Shown here piece after piece: positions 50,195-58,701 of a stretch of 64,000 bases of DNA. The notes below the pieces were generated by a model that worked only from the letters and a program-made list of their open reading frames with translations, had not been told where the DNA came from and ran no database searches. The first letter of the stretch is position 1. The number at the start of each line of letters is the position of its first letter. Position numbers and translations under genes: made by a program. The DNA comes from Streptomyces albiflavescens (lineage in GTDB: Bacteria; Actinomycetota; Actinomycetes; Streptomycetales; Streptomycetaceae), in NCBI RefSeq assembly GCF_014645835.1, contig NZ_BMMM01000014.1, positions 167,620 to 231,619 of the forward strand, read 5' to 3'.

Positions 50195-51292
50195 TCACAG
50201 CCAGCCGTTGCGTTTGAAGCCGCGGTGGATGACGAAGCAGGCGGTGGCGATGACGGCGAGGACGAGCGGGTAGCCGAAGCGCCAGCGCAGCTCGGGCATG
50301 TGGTCGAAGTTCATGCCGTAGACGCCGCACACCATGGTGGGTACCGCGATGATCGCCGCCCAGGCGGTGATCTTCCGCATGTCCTCGTTCTGGGCGACCG
50401 TCACCTGCGCCAGGTGGGCCTGCAGGAAGGAGTCGAGCAGCGAGTCGAAGGCGGTGATCTGTTCGGTGACGCGGGTGAGGTGGTCGGCGACGTCGCGGAA
50501 GTACGGCTGTATCTCCGGCTCGATGGAGCGGGCGGGTTCGCTGGCGAGGCGGGACAGGGGGCGGGCGAGAGGGACCACGGCCCGCTTCAGCTCCAGGAGT
50601 TCGCGTTTGAGCTGGTAAATACGGCCGGCATCGGCGTTGCCGGGGCTGCGCGGGGAGAAGACGTCGGTCTCGACCTGGTCGATGTCGTTCTGGACGGCGT
50701 CGGCGACGGTGACGTAGTCGTCGACGACGTGGTCAGCGATGGCGTGCAGCACGGCGGAGGGGCCCTTGGCCAGCTGCTGCGGGTCGGCTTCCAGGTCCTC
50801 GCGCAGGGGGCCGAGGGAGCCGTGGCGGCCGTGCCGGACGGTGACGACGAAGTCGGGGCCGGTGAAGACCATGATCTCGCCGGTGTCGACGACCTCGCTG
50901 GTGGCGGTCAGTTCGGCGTGTTCGACGTACGTGACGGTCTTGAAGACGGCGAACAGGACGTCGCCGTACTGCTCGACCTTGGGGCGCTGGTGGGCGTGGA
51001 CGGCGTCCTCGACGGCGAGCGGGTGCAGGCCGAACAGTTCCGCGACCCCCGCGAACTCCTCCTCGCCGGGTTCGTGCAGGCCCAGCCACACGAATCCGCC
51101 GCGGTGCTTGCGGGCGTGCCGGACGGCTTCCTCCACGGAGTCGGTTCCCGGCTGGCGGACGCCGTCGCGGTAGACGACGCAGTTGACCACCGTCGAGCCG
51201 AGCGGGGAGCGGGCCGGGTGGCTGAGGTCCACGCGACGGAGGCTGCGTCGCGTCAGGTCCGCGACTTTGCGCAGGTTGCCGACCATCGACAT
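50195..51292 (-). CDS. corA: CorA-type Mg2+/Co2+ transporter
   Basis: A 365-aa CorA-family channel. The N-terminal cytosolic domain (residues 30-290) contains FVWLGLHEPGEEEFAGVAEL and PLAVEDAVHAHQRPKVEQYG; two C-terminal helices flank the signature G-V-Y-G-M-N-F. ATG 51292 is behind GAAGGAGG; the longer open frame upstream is not needed. The decayed end of a second CorA gene lies just upstream, so the locus held a tandem pair. Confidence 0.93.
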   Translation of the reverse strand: MSMVGNLRKVADLTRRSLRRVDLSHPARSPLGSTVVNCVVYRDGVRQPGTDSVEEAVRHARKHRGGFVWLGLHEPGEEEFAGVAELFGLHPLAVEDAVHAHQRPKVEQYGDVLFAVFKTVTYVEHAELTATSEVVDTGEIMVFTGPDFVVTVRHGRHGSLGPLREDLEADPQQLAKGPSAVLHAIADHVVDDYVTVADAVQNDIDQVETDVFSPRSPGNADAGRIYQLKRELLELKRAVVPLARPLSRLASEPARSIEPEIQPYFRDVADHLTRVTEQITAFDSLLDSFLQAHLAQVTVAQNEDMRKITAWAAIIAVPTMVCGVYGMNFDHMPELRWRFGYPLVLAVIATACFVIHRGFKRNGWL

Positions 51293-51356
51293 GCGGGATC
51301 CTCCTTCACCGGACCGTCGGATCTGGACAGTGTGGCAGGCCGTCGTAAAGGGGGCG

Positions 51357-51680
51357 TCAGAGCCAGCGTCTCTTGCAGAAGACCAGGTGAACAAGGGTGA
51401 CGAGGGCTGTGGTGGCGATGAGCATCGTCGGGTAGACGAAGCGCCAGCGCAGTTCGGGCACGTGGTTGAAGTTCATGCCGTAGACGCCGGCGACGGCGAC
51501 GGGAATGGCGATCAGGGCGGCGACGGCGCTGATGCGGTGCGTGGCGTGGTTTTGCTGGACGCTGGTCTGGGCGGAGTGCCATGGACAGGGCGCTGTCGAC
51601 GAGTTCGGTCAGGACGGCGACGCGTTCGGCGACCTGGGCGAGGTGGTCGGCGATGTCGCGGAGTAGGCGGCCAGTGTCGG
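51357..51680 (-). pseudogene. Second CorA gene, only a frameshifted C-terminal part left
   Basis: Two overlapping frames on the minus strand show D-I-A-D-H-L-A-Q-V-A-E-R-V-A-V-L-T and then ISAVAALIAIPVAVAGVYGM with N-F-N-H-V-P-E-L-R-W, the CorA helix and GMN motif. A frameshift near 51560 separates them and the N-terminal two-thirds are gone. Confidence 0.65.
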
Positions 51681-51761
51681 TGGTCTTCTAAAAGTGGACG
51701 CGCACCGGCAAGTACCACCCGTGTGAGGTCTCGCTGTTGTTGCGGTGACTGCATGCCGTTG

Positions 51762-51779
51762 ACCTGCGGTCCCGCAGGT
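51762..51779. promoter_or_regulatory. 18-bp palindrome, site 1
   Basis: ACCTGCGGTCCCGCAGGT: 8-bp perfect arms, 2-nt centre. It shares outer half-sites ACCTGC/GCAGGT with a second site 56 bp away and is preceded by the same TTG. Confidence 0.65.
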
Positions 51780-51817
51780 GGATTGCGACGGGTTCTGGAC
51801 CCTGCACGGGCCGTTTG

Positions 51818-51835
51818 ACCTGCGATCTTGCAGGT
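51818..51835. promoter_or_regulatory. 18-bp palindrome, site 2
   Basis: ACCTGCGATCTTGCAGGT: same length and same 6-bp arms as site 1 with a different centre. It lies 73 bp before the ATG of the zinc-ribbon gene, so the pair may be an operator array for that gene. Confidence 0.65.
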
Positions 51836-51908
51836 TGGGTGAGTCTGCCGCAGACGCGGTGAGAACGCCTACTGTGGCGGCGCTGGGGGAGGGTGCCGGA
51901 AGCTGATC

Positions 51909-52088
51909 ATGGTCGCAGTAGCGGTCATGAAAGAGGCCGGTCTGGAGCCGCTCGAGCCCTTCTGCGGGTCTGTGATCCCCCGGACGGCTCGGTGCCGGGA
52001 GTGCGGGCAGATCAGCCGGATTCAGTACGCCAAGGCCAAGTTCGGGACCGGTTGTCGCGTATGTGCTTCCCGTCGTCCTGCAACCTAG
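51909..52088 (+). CDS. Small zinc-ribbon protein, 59 aa
   Basis: The product has two C-x2-C knuckles (CRECGQ and CRVC) separated by R-I-Q-Y-A-K-A-K-F, preceded by KEAGLEPLEPFCGSVIPRTA. This matches a zinc-ribbon module widely repeated in actinomycete DNA-binding and nuclease-associated proteins. It may be a complete small protein or a surviving module of a longer one. It lies downstream of the twin palindromes and is followed by a strong hairpin. Confidence 0.5.
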   Translation: MVAVAVMKEAGLEPLEPFCGSVIPRTARCRECGQISRIQYAKAKFGTGCRVCASRRPAT

Positions 52089-52146
52089 GGGCGCGGCTGG
52101 ACCTGGCGCTCCTCTGACCCGCTTTGGTCACGAGGCGCACCGGCAG

Positions 52147-52183
52147 GGTGGGGGTTGTGGTCGGCCCGACCGCAACCCCCACC
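52147..52183. terminator. 17-bp hairpin
   Basis: Arms at 52147-52163 and 52167-52183 pair with one G-U position around loop GCC. It lies 58 bp after the zinc-ribbon gene and probably terminates transcription there. Confidence 0.75.
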
Positions 52184-52313
52184 ACGGTTGGTCAGGGCTG
52201 CGCTGGCTGGCGCCGGGCCGCTGTGCGCACTGCGCGTTCCGTCGTCCGACCAAGCCACGGACTCATGACCAGCCACTTCTACGGCCGGGCCGGCGGTCAG
52301 CCGGACCAGGGAG

Positions 52314-52672
52314 CTAAGGACCGGAGTGACGGCCCGGCGCCCGCCCATGTGTCAATTCCGCCTGCCGAGACCGGATCCGCTCGTGCCGCAGCCGGTACAT
52401 GCGCTCGCGGTGCCGGAGCAACTCCCGCACCACGTCGCGCCGGTGCTCGGACTCCTGGGGCAGCACCGCGCAACGTTGGCCATGGCCATGCACAGCACGG
52501 AGCACAGGAACACCCACCAGGGGGCGCCGGCGTACGCCGAGACGCCGACGGCAGCCCCGCCGCCGGCCACCCCGGTCGCCCGGACGGGCACACGGGCGGC
52601 GCGCCGCCGGGTGATCGGGCGCCCGTGTGCCGGGGGTGCGGTGCGGTGGTCCGGGGCGGGGGACACTAAGGC
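52314..52672 (-). pseudogene. Small membrane protein gene with frameshift
   Basis: One frame gives AYAGAPWWVFLCSVLCMAMA, a membrane helix; near 52466 the sense passes to another frame giving QESEHRRDVVRELLRHRERM with Y-R-L-R-H-E-R, a basic helical tail. Together they look like one small anchored protein interrupted by an indel. No family recognised. Confidence 0.35.
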
Positions 52673-53081
52673 CTCCAAGGCTGGTCGGGGGCCCGCCGGC
52701 TGGCGAGCCGCAGCGACCCTGGAGGAGCGGGGGGTTAGCCTCGCAACCCCGCCCAGCCGTCTCCGGCATGAGCTGCGTCACGGTCCCGCCGGGCGGCCGC
52801 GGCCCGGCGCATGGCCACGGTGGGGTTGTCGGTCCAGGGCACCTTGTCGTCGAGGTAGCGGGCCAGCGCGGTGCCGGCAGGCCGCCGCTGCCTACTGCCT
52901 CTACCTCCACCACCTGGCCCTGGGCGAGGACGACACCGCCGACTGGTGGCACCGTCAGACCGACGACGTCCAGCCAGTGCCTGAACCTCAAGAGCTCCAC
53001 TTGGGCCGTCACCCCACCCAGGGGAGCAGTGCTCAGGGCGAACTGCTGACAAGACCGCGAATCGAGCCGTTGTGAGCGTCT
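52673..53081. other. Intergenic stretch with degenerate frames
   Basis: About 400 bp. Short runs such as AAAYCLYLHHLALGEDDTAD look protein-like but no intact gene, repeat or RNA is apparent. Confidence 0.3.
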
Positions 53082-53381
53082 TTGCCGCCATCCGCAGGTG
53101 ATCCGTCCTCGTCTGCGACCTGGGCCCGCTACATCTGGATGGGCCTGTTCGGGAGGGGAGGGGGGCTGTTCGTGCTGACGATCAATGTGGCGGTGCTCCT
53201 GGCGGTCATCATCGTCTTCCGGCTTGGCCGCCGGACCGAGGCGCGCAGCCGGAACGATGAGAAGCTGACCGTGCTCATCGTCTTGGTATTCGGCGTGCTC
53301 GTCGCTCCGACAGCGTTTGGGCAGGGAATTCTGGACGCGGTGGGGCAGCTGGCGTCTGGGATTTCCGAGTCGGGCCGCTGA
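53082..53381 (+). CDS. Small two-helix membrane protein
   Basis: A 99-aa product with two hydrophobic helices (GLFVLTINVAVLLAVIIVFR and LTVLIVLVFGVLVAPTAFGQ) joined by a charged loop. It resembles the small spread-type membrane proteins of actinomycete conjugative elements in size and layout, but I see no specific motif. The start is uncertain (TTG 53082 or ATG 53139). Confidence 0.5.
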   Translation: MPPSAGDPSSSATWARYIWMGLFGRGGGLFVLTINVAVLLAVIIVFRLGRRTEARSRNDEKLTVLIVLVFGVLVAPTAFGQGILDAVGQLASGISESGR

Positions 53382-53519
53382 GTTCTCGCGGTTCCGGCGC
53401 ACCCTCCCGCTTACAGGTGTCCCTAGCACCGCCTTCCGCGCCAGGCGACGCGGCCTGCCGTGACCGACTGGAACTGAGAGGCTGTGGCAGCCAGGGCGCG
53501 CTGTATTCCACTGCGCTGG

Positions 53520-54544
53520 TTACGGTGTTGGTTCCGCGTCAGGAGGGCTCGACGCGGCGGGGACACAGGTCGTCCACATCCGTACCGTGCTGGCGTTGGC
53601 GTCCTTGCTGGCGGTGGCGAGGATGGTGCTGTCGGGGGAGAACCCGATCGCGGAGACCCGGCCCTGGTGGTTGAGGGGTTCGCCGATGGGCTGGTGGGTG
53701 GTTGGGTTCCACAGTTGCACCGTGTCGTGGCTGCTGGCGGTGGCCAGGACGTGGCCGTCGGGAGAGAACGCCACCAGGCCATGGCGACCGGTGAGGGGTT
53801 CGCCGATGGGCTGGTGGGTGGTCGGGTCCCACAGTCGCACCGTGCCGTCGCCGATGGCGGTGGCGAGGACGCGGCCGTCGGGAGAGAACACCACCGCGTA
53901 GACCGATTTCGTCATTCGTAGCGGGGGCAGGGCCATCTGGCGGCCCTGACGAAGAGCATGGACCACGCTTGTACGGCAAAGGAATCTGACAGCGGCGGCA
54001 GGGGTAATGAACCCCGCTCGTACAGCGCGATCGTGCCGTCGTCGCTGCCGGTGGCGAGGAGGGCGTCGTCGGGGGAGAACGCCACTGCGAGAACCGGGAC
54101 CTGGTGGCCGGTGAGGGGTTCGCCGATGGGTTGGCGGGTGGTCGGGTTCCACAGCCGCACGGTGCCGGTCCTGCTGCCGGTGGCGAGGAGGTGGCTGTCG
54201 GGGGAGAACGCCACCGCGAAGACCGAGTCCAGGTGGGCCGTGAGGTGGCGGGCCAACTTGAAGGGCTTCGCATCATGAGCAGGCAGTAGCGGAGCCCGCT
54301 GGGCGGTTGCCGCTTCCGGTACGCGAGGTGCGGGTACGGCTTCGTTCTCGCCATTCTCGGCGGTCTGCCCCGTGTTTGGCGCGGTGGGCACCGGCGTTGC
54401 AGGGGCCCTTCCGCGGGAGGGCCGGGCGGCGGCGATGGCTTCCCATCGTTCAGCCCATCCGTCCAGTTCAGCCGCTCCATAGGCCGGCGGGTCACAGTAC
54501 CTGCCGTACTTGTCCCAGGACATGAGCGTGCGCACGAGCCACAT
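53520..54544 (-). pseudogene. WD40-repeat protein, frameshifted
   Basis: At least five WD40 blades are readable, e.g. VFAVAFSPDSHLLATGSRTG with T-V-R-L-W-N-P, and VYAVVFSPDGRVLATAIGDG with T-V-R-L-W-D-P. The first part (54544-53912) ends in P-C-P-R-Y-E; the correct continuation (M-A-L-P-P-L-R-M-T-K-S-V-Y-A-V-V) is in another frame, so an indel lies near 53.94 kb. The N-terminal 90 residues are a non-WD region (LMSWDKYGRYCDPPAYGAAE) and the frame stays open upstream, so the true start may be further left. WD40 C-termini are common on NTPase and effector proteins of conflict systems. Confidence 0.75.
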
Positions 54545-54871
54545 CAGTTTGTCCCGGCCGGTGTAGCTGCCGTGGCTAGGGCGGCGTTCAGCGGCCCCAC
54601 CAAGGCGACTCCAACTGGCCCCAGTTCGCGGGTGGTTTGTGAAGATCAGGCGTTGTGAGTGAAGTGGTCCGGGTGGCGGCTTGTCTTGGGACCACCGGTC
54701 TCCAGATCGGTTGCCGGGACTGGCGCAGTTGTCACCGCGCGAGTCGCAGAAGCGGACCTGGCCACCACAACGTGGGGCATGGAGTGGTCGAGCGAACTCG
54801 CGGGACCAGTATTGAAGATGCCATTGACGGGAGTGGTGTATCGACGGCCACTCGGTGATCTCGTTTTGAGG
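54545..54871. other. Gap between WD40 relic and IS256 relic
   Basis: About 325 bp. It may include the upstream part of the WD40 gene and an IS256 end. No coding frame could be assigned. Confidence 0.3.
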
Positions 54872-55165
54872 CTATGCGGTCAGTTCGGTGGGCAGGGCGG
54901 TCTCGTCGGTTTGTGACTCGATCGGGTGGAGGCGGGCCTTGGCCAGCAGGTCGCGTCCCATGTAGCGGCGGGCCTCGGTCCACTCGTCGTTCTGCTCGGC
55001 CAGGACCGCGCCGACCGGGCGGATCAAAGCGCAGAGGGCGTCGGCCTCTGCGGACATGAGCGCGTCGGCGAACGTTTTGACCATCGCGCGCAGCAGATCG
55101 GGACTCGCCGCGGCGAGGTTGTCTTCCGCGAGGGCGTGCAGGGGCGCACTGTCAGGTGCGGTCAT
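54872..55165 (-). pseudogene. IS256-family transposase with large internal deletion
   Basis: A 97-aa frame starting at ATG 55165 behind AAGGAG. Residues 1-45 are the N-terminus of IS256-type transposases (PLHALAEDNLAAASPDLLRA, M-V-K-T-F-A-D-A-L-M). Residues 48-97 are their C-terminus (LAEQNDEWTEARRYMGRDLL ... T-A-L-P-T-E-L-T-A). About 300 residues with the catalytic core are missing and the join is in frame, so the remnant keeps both ends of the element. Confidence 0.7.
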
Positions 55166-55500
55166 CGTGCTGATCTCCTTCGAGGCTTCGACACTTCGAA
55201 GATCAGCCGGTGGCCGTTCAGCTATGCGGGCACCATCCCTATGCCGGAGCAAACCCCCGGATCAGGTCGAACCCGTACACCATCTCCATGGACGCAACCC
55301 CAGTGACCCCGGGCTGTCCGCGGCCGATGCCGGGTCGGCCGCGCAGCTCCTGCCACCTATCGAGCCACCGCCTTCGCCGCCACCAGCGTGGTACGGGGGC
55401 TGCTCATCCCTCGGCATCCGCTTCACCTCAAGTTGAGACGGTGATTACTTGGTTCGTGCTCCAGCGGTGGCCTTCCGTCCGTTTCTGCGGGGCGCTGTGG
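55166..55500. other. Intergenic stretch
   Basis: About 335 bp between the IS256 relic start and the end of the cold-shock gene. Part may be the IS256 right end. No gene recognised. Confidence 0.35.
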
Positions 55501-55704
55501 TCACACCGGTCGGATGTTCTCCGCCTGCGGTCCCTTCTGGCCCTGCGTGACGTCGAACTCGACTTTCTGCCCCTCCTGCAGCTCGCGGAAGCCCTGAGCG
55601 GCAATGTTGGAGTAGTGGGCGAAGACATCGGGTCCGCCGCCCTCCTGCTCAATGAAGCCGAAACCCTTTTCGCTGTTGAACCACTTCACGGTGCCCTTGG
55701 CCAT
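55501..55704 (-). CDS. Cold-shock protein (CspA family)
   Basis: A 67-aa OB-fold RNA chaperone with both RNP motifs (KGFGFIEQEGGGPDVFAHYS; V-F-A-H-Y) and the start MAKGTVKWFNSE, full length for the family. GAAGGAG precedes ATG 55704. Upstream is about 300 bp without a gene, compatible with the long leader usual for csp genes. Confidence 0.97.
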   Translation of the reverse strand: MAKGTVKWFNSEKGFGFIEQEGGGPDVFAHYSNIAAQGFRELQEGQKVEFDVTQGQKGPQAENIRPV

Positions 55705-56019
55705 GGCCTGCTCCTTCGAGGAAACCCGGGCTCGCACCCTGCAGGCCCGGGAGGTGATCGCCCTGGTCCGGAGAGGCGCTGAACAGCAAGAACGCCCATG
55801 ATCGTGATCACGGGCGAACGGGACTTCGGAACCACGACTGCTGTATAACGACGCTACACCGCTCGGCCGACAGCCGCTGACAACGCGGCCGGACTGCCGC
55901 CCTCGCGCCACGAGAGAGCCGTATCTGACCACACCATCGGCGAGAGTCTTGTAAAGCCTTGGGAGCGGGCCCGGCGAAGGTGGCGCGCCCGGGCGTCGTA
56001 CACCGGTCCGCAGCCGGCC
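55705..56019. other. Leader and promoter region of the cold-shock gene
   Basis: About 315 bp. TGATCACGGGCG and GCGAACGGGAC-type segments lie near 55800 but I could not define a promoter. No gene seen. Confidence 0.35.
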
Positions 56020-56190
56020 ATGAGTGCGCAGATCTACGCCGTGCTGGAGCCGGTACACCTGCTGCTGAAGCGGGTAAGCAGCGACTGCGTCGTGCGGAAG
56101 ATCGCCCGTGAGGTGGGCCGTCAGCTGCGCGAGGGCATGACTCCCGAGCGGCTGCACCACCGGCTGACCGCGCGGTCCGCCAGCGTGATG
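56020..56190 (+). pseudogene. Fragment of a helix-turn-helix-type protein
   Basis: ATG 56020 opens a 57-residue coding-like run (KIAREVGRQLREGMTPERLH, then H-R-L-T-A-R) that resembles a segment found in replication/HTH-type proteins of actinomycete elements, then breaks down. Confidence 0.35.
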
Positions 56191-56210
56191 CTCAGAGCTG
56201 CCGGCCGACC

Positions 56211-56310
56211 AGGTACGCGTGCTGGGCCCGGACCACCCCGACACCCTCACCACCCGGCATTGGCTCACCCACTTCCGCAGCAGGGCAGGGAGCGTCGCTG
56301 TTGATCTATC
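56211..56310 (+). pseudogene. TPR-repeat fragment
   Basis: VLGPDHPDTLTTRHWLTHFR is one copy of the tetratricopeptide unit typical of the C-termini of actinomycete STAND/NB-ARC proteins. Nothing else of the gene remains. Confidence 0.5.
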
Positions 56311-56361
56311 GACCGATTGATGAGACTTCCAGGACTGCTACCACCCTGCTACCTTTCGTGT

Positions 56362-56619
56362 ATGGCCTCCGTGAAGAAGCAGACGCAGGTCCGGCTGGAA
56401 CCCGATGTACTCGCGGCCGGCAAGGACGCCGCGGCCGCCCGCGGGCTCGACTTCAACCGGTACGTCGAGCGCCTCATCATCGAGGACACCACCGGCGCCC
56501 GCGCCGCCGGCATGGCCGCCGCGCAGCGTCTCATCGACCAGCACGGCGCCTTCCTCGACGACCTGGAAGAGCAGCTGGACACGCCCGATGCGCGGGCACA
56601 GCCCGGCGCCGCCGCGTGA
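56362..56619 (+). CDS. Antitoxin-type small protein (RHH-like)
   Basis: An 85-aa protein whose start KKQTQVRLEPDVLAAGKDAA with R-G-L-D-F-N-R-Y-V-E-R-L-I matches ribbon-helix-helix antitoxins: a short strand then two helices; the acidic C-terminal half should contact the toxin. There is no ribosome-binding site, but TACCTT ends 6 nt before the ATG, so the mRNA may be leaderless. Its stop overlaps the toxin gene start as GTGA. Confidence 0.75.
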   Translation: MASVKKQTQVRLEPDVLAAGKDAAAARGLDFNRYVERLIIEDTTGARAAGMAAAQRLIDQHGAFLDDLEEQLDTPDARAQPGAAA

Positions 56620-56987
56620 TCCTGCACATCGACGAGGCCTGGATCCTCGAAGTCGCCGAGCGGGCCGGCCGCAGCGATCCCGGCGTCGACGACTACGGGG
56701 TGCCCGTCGCCGCCGTCGCCCGCCACCGCGGCGAGCTCCTCGACCACCCCCTCTACGACGGCCCCTACGCCCGGGCCGCCGCCCTGGTACACATCCTGGG
56801 CCGCTGCCGCTGGCTGGAGCGCTCCAACCTCACCGTCGCCTGCGCCGTCGCCGTCATGTACCTGGAAGCCAGCAACATCCCCGTCAACCCCACCCGCGAG
56901 CAACTCACCGCGCTCGCCCACGAACTGAACAACCCGCGCTCCACGGCCGCTCGCATCGCCGTGTTCCTGCGGACCTGGAAACTCTGA
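56616..56987 (+). CDS. Fic/Doc-like toxin component lacking the canonical Fic motif
   Basis: A 123-aa protein (MILHIDEAWILEVAERAG, then DYGVPVAAVARHR) that matches the overall pattern of the small Fic/Doc-type toxin partners common in Streptomyces. At the place of the catalytic H-P-F-x-x-G-N-G/K-R loop it has R-W-L-E-R-S-N, so ADP-ribosyl/AMP transfer chemistry is unlikely as written; the following helix LTVACAVAVMYLEASNIPVN is retained. Coupled to the RHH-like antitoxin through a 4-bp overlap. Confidence 0.75.
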   Translation: MILHIDEAWILEVAERAGRSDPGVDDYGVPVAAVARHRGELLDHPLYDGPYARAAALVHILGRCRWLERSNLTVACAVAVMYLEASNIPVNPTREQLTALAHELNNPRSTAARIAVFLRTWKL

Positions 56988-57654
56988 TCGGCCGGGCGGG
57001 CTGGCTGCCCTGCAGGCTGCGAGGAGCGTGTACTCGTTGTTCGGCTTCGTTGCGGCTGCTTCGTTACGTCGAAGGTCTCCAGCTCGGAGAGCACGACAGA
57101 GACGACGTCTCCTCCTCATGCCCGAGACGGTGCGGGCCGTTGTCAGTACCGACGGACACGTCCGCATCATGACGTCGACTCCTCACCCCAACTCCGTGCG
57201 GTGGCTGCTGGAGGTCACTGCCGCCGCAGCCCCCGAACACCCAGCCGCTTTCGAACAGTAGCGACAACTGCTGTGCTCCGTTGCCGCATTCCACCGCGTC
57301 TCGCGAACGTGGAGCACATCGTCGGCGTCCTCGATGTACGAGCGCTCACGGTCCTGCAGCGGCTGTATGAGGCAGCACAGCGGTTCGGGACCGAGGTGCG
57401 GGTACAGGCGATCGCGCTCCGGCCACCTGGCAGGGGCCCTGCTTCACCGACTCCGGCGACCTGGCGGCGCTCGCTGCCTCACGGGCCGACCGGGGTCGGC
57501 AGCTTGGACAACTTCCAGCGTCCCGAGACGGGGCTCAGCGTGATCAGGGCGACGCGCGCGCCGGCCTGTGATCCCGACTGGCTGCCGTGCATAGCCAATT
57601 GACGTCACACCGGCAGGCACGGCTTCGCCACGACGTCTCATGGGGGATGTGCGG
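56988..57654. other. Degenerate stretch with two short coding-like islands
   Basis: About 670 bp. ATG 57118 opens a 47-codon frame (MPETVRAVVSTDGHVRIMTS) with acceptable bias but no known family. Around 57310-57410 the run VLDVRALTVLQRLYEAAQRF looks like the end of a STAS domain. Neither is an intact gene. Confidence 0.35.
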
Positions 57655-57891
57655 ATGCAGGATGATGCTTCAACGAGAAGTCGCCCGGCGGATCAGCGGG
57701 CGGCCGAGATAATGGAGGTGCTGCTGACCGTCGCGCCCGATGCTGAGCTGGATCGGGAAGCGGGGGAACGGGTGACCCGTCGGCTACGGGCCGAGATTGG
57801 CGAGCTGGACGTCGAATCGGTCCGTCCCGGCCCCGGCGCCCCGGCTCCTGATGCGGCCAAGGGCACCGATGCCGTCACGCTCGGGGCCCGG
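57655..57891 (+). pseudogene. Second EACC1-like gene, truncated
   Basis: From ATG 57655 about 75 residues (EIMEVLLTVAPDAELDREAG, R-V-T-R-R-L-R-A-E-I-G-E-L-D-V-E-S-V, A-K-G-T-D-A-V-T-L-G-A) match the N-terminal two-thirds of a different EACC1 subgroup, ending at the A-K-G-x-D-x-V-T-L-G turn. The sequence then switches to IS30 transposase, which removed the C-terminal helices and any effector gene behind it. Confidence 0.55.
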
Positions 57892-58283
57892 CGCTGGCCG
57901 GCCGCGGCGCCGAGGCCGTCAAAGACGCGATCGCCGACACGATTACCACGCTGCCCGAGCAACTGCGTCGCTCGCTGACCTGGGACCGCGGCAAGGAACT
58001 GGCCCAGCATGCCCAACTCCGTGTCGACACCGGGCTGCAGGTCTACTTCGCCGACCCGCACAGCCCCTGGCAACGGGGCACCAACGAGAACACAAACGGA
58101 CTACTGCGCCAGTATTTCCCCAAGGGCACCGATCTGTCGCGATGGGAGGCCGATGAACTCGAAGCTGTTGCCCTCGCACTCAACAACAGGCCCCGCAAGA
58201 CCCTCGGTTGGAAGACGCCCGCCGGGGCCCTGAACGAACATCTACTATCGGTCCAGGAAGCCAGTGTTGCGACGACCAGTTGA
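57892..58283 (+). pseudogene. IS30-family transposase, C-terminal part
   Basis: One frame reads AVKDAIADTITTLPEQLRRS, SLTWDRGKELAQHAQL, PHSPWQRGTNENTNGLLRQY and F-P-K-G-T-D-L-S, the last two catalytic blocks of IS30 transposases, and ends at TGA 58281-58283. The N-terminal half and first Asp block are missing. Confidence 0.8.
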
Positions 58284-58563
58284 GTCCGGGCAGTACACCA
58301 GTCAGCAATTCGCCACCTTAGCAACGGAGTTGGGCATCCGCCTGTCCGTCGGTCGCACCGGGCAGTGCTGGGACAACGCGCTCGCCGAGTCGTTCTTCGC
58401 CACCATCAAACGGGAGTTGCTCGACACCGCCGCCTGGCCCAGCCGGGCCGCCGCCCGCACCGCGATCTTCGACTTCATCGAGGGCTGGTACAACTTGCAC
58501 CGACTGCACAGCAGCCTCGGCTATCGAAGTCCCGCCGACTACGAGACCGCACTCGCAGCCTGA
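58284..58563 (+). pseudogene. IS3-family transposase OrfB, C-terminal part
   Basis: GQYTSQQFATLATELGIRLS, G-Q-C-W-D-N-A-L-A-E-S-F-F-A-T-I-K-R-E and WYNLHRLHSSLGYRSPADYE are the D...E blocks of the IS3 (OrfB) integrase core. The first about 180 residues are lost at the junction with the IS30 piece. Confidence 0.8.
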
Positions 58564-58701
58564 CCACCACACCGATGGTGTCCGTCAAAGCGGAACAAGC
58601 TCAGATCCGCGACAAGCGGACCCGAAGAGTCACAACCCACGGCGCATCGTGGGAGTGTGAGATCTGCTCAGTTGTGAGGCACGGATAGGGGGCGGTGGGA
58701 C

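Noticed and set aside
57201..57602. Possible STAS-domain gene
   Set aside because: Only about 30 residues look STAS-like and the rest of the frame is degenerate, so it is mentioned only as debris.
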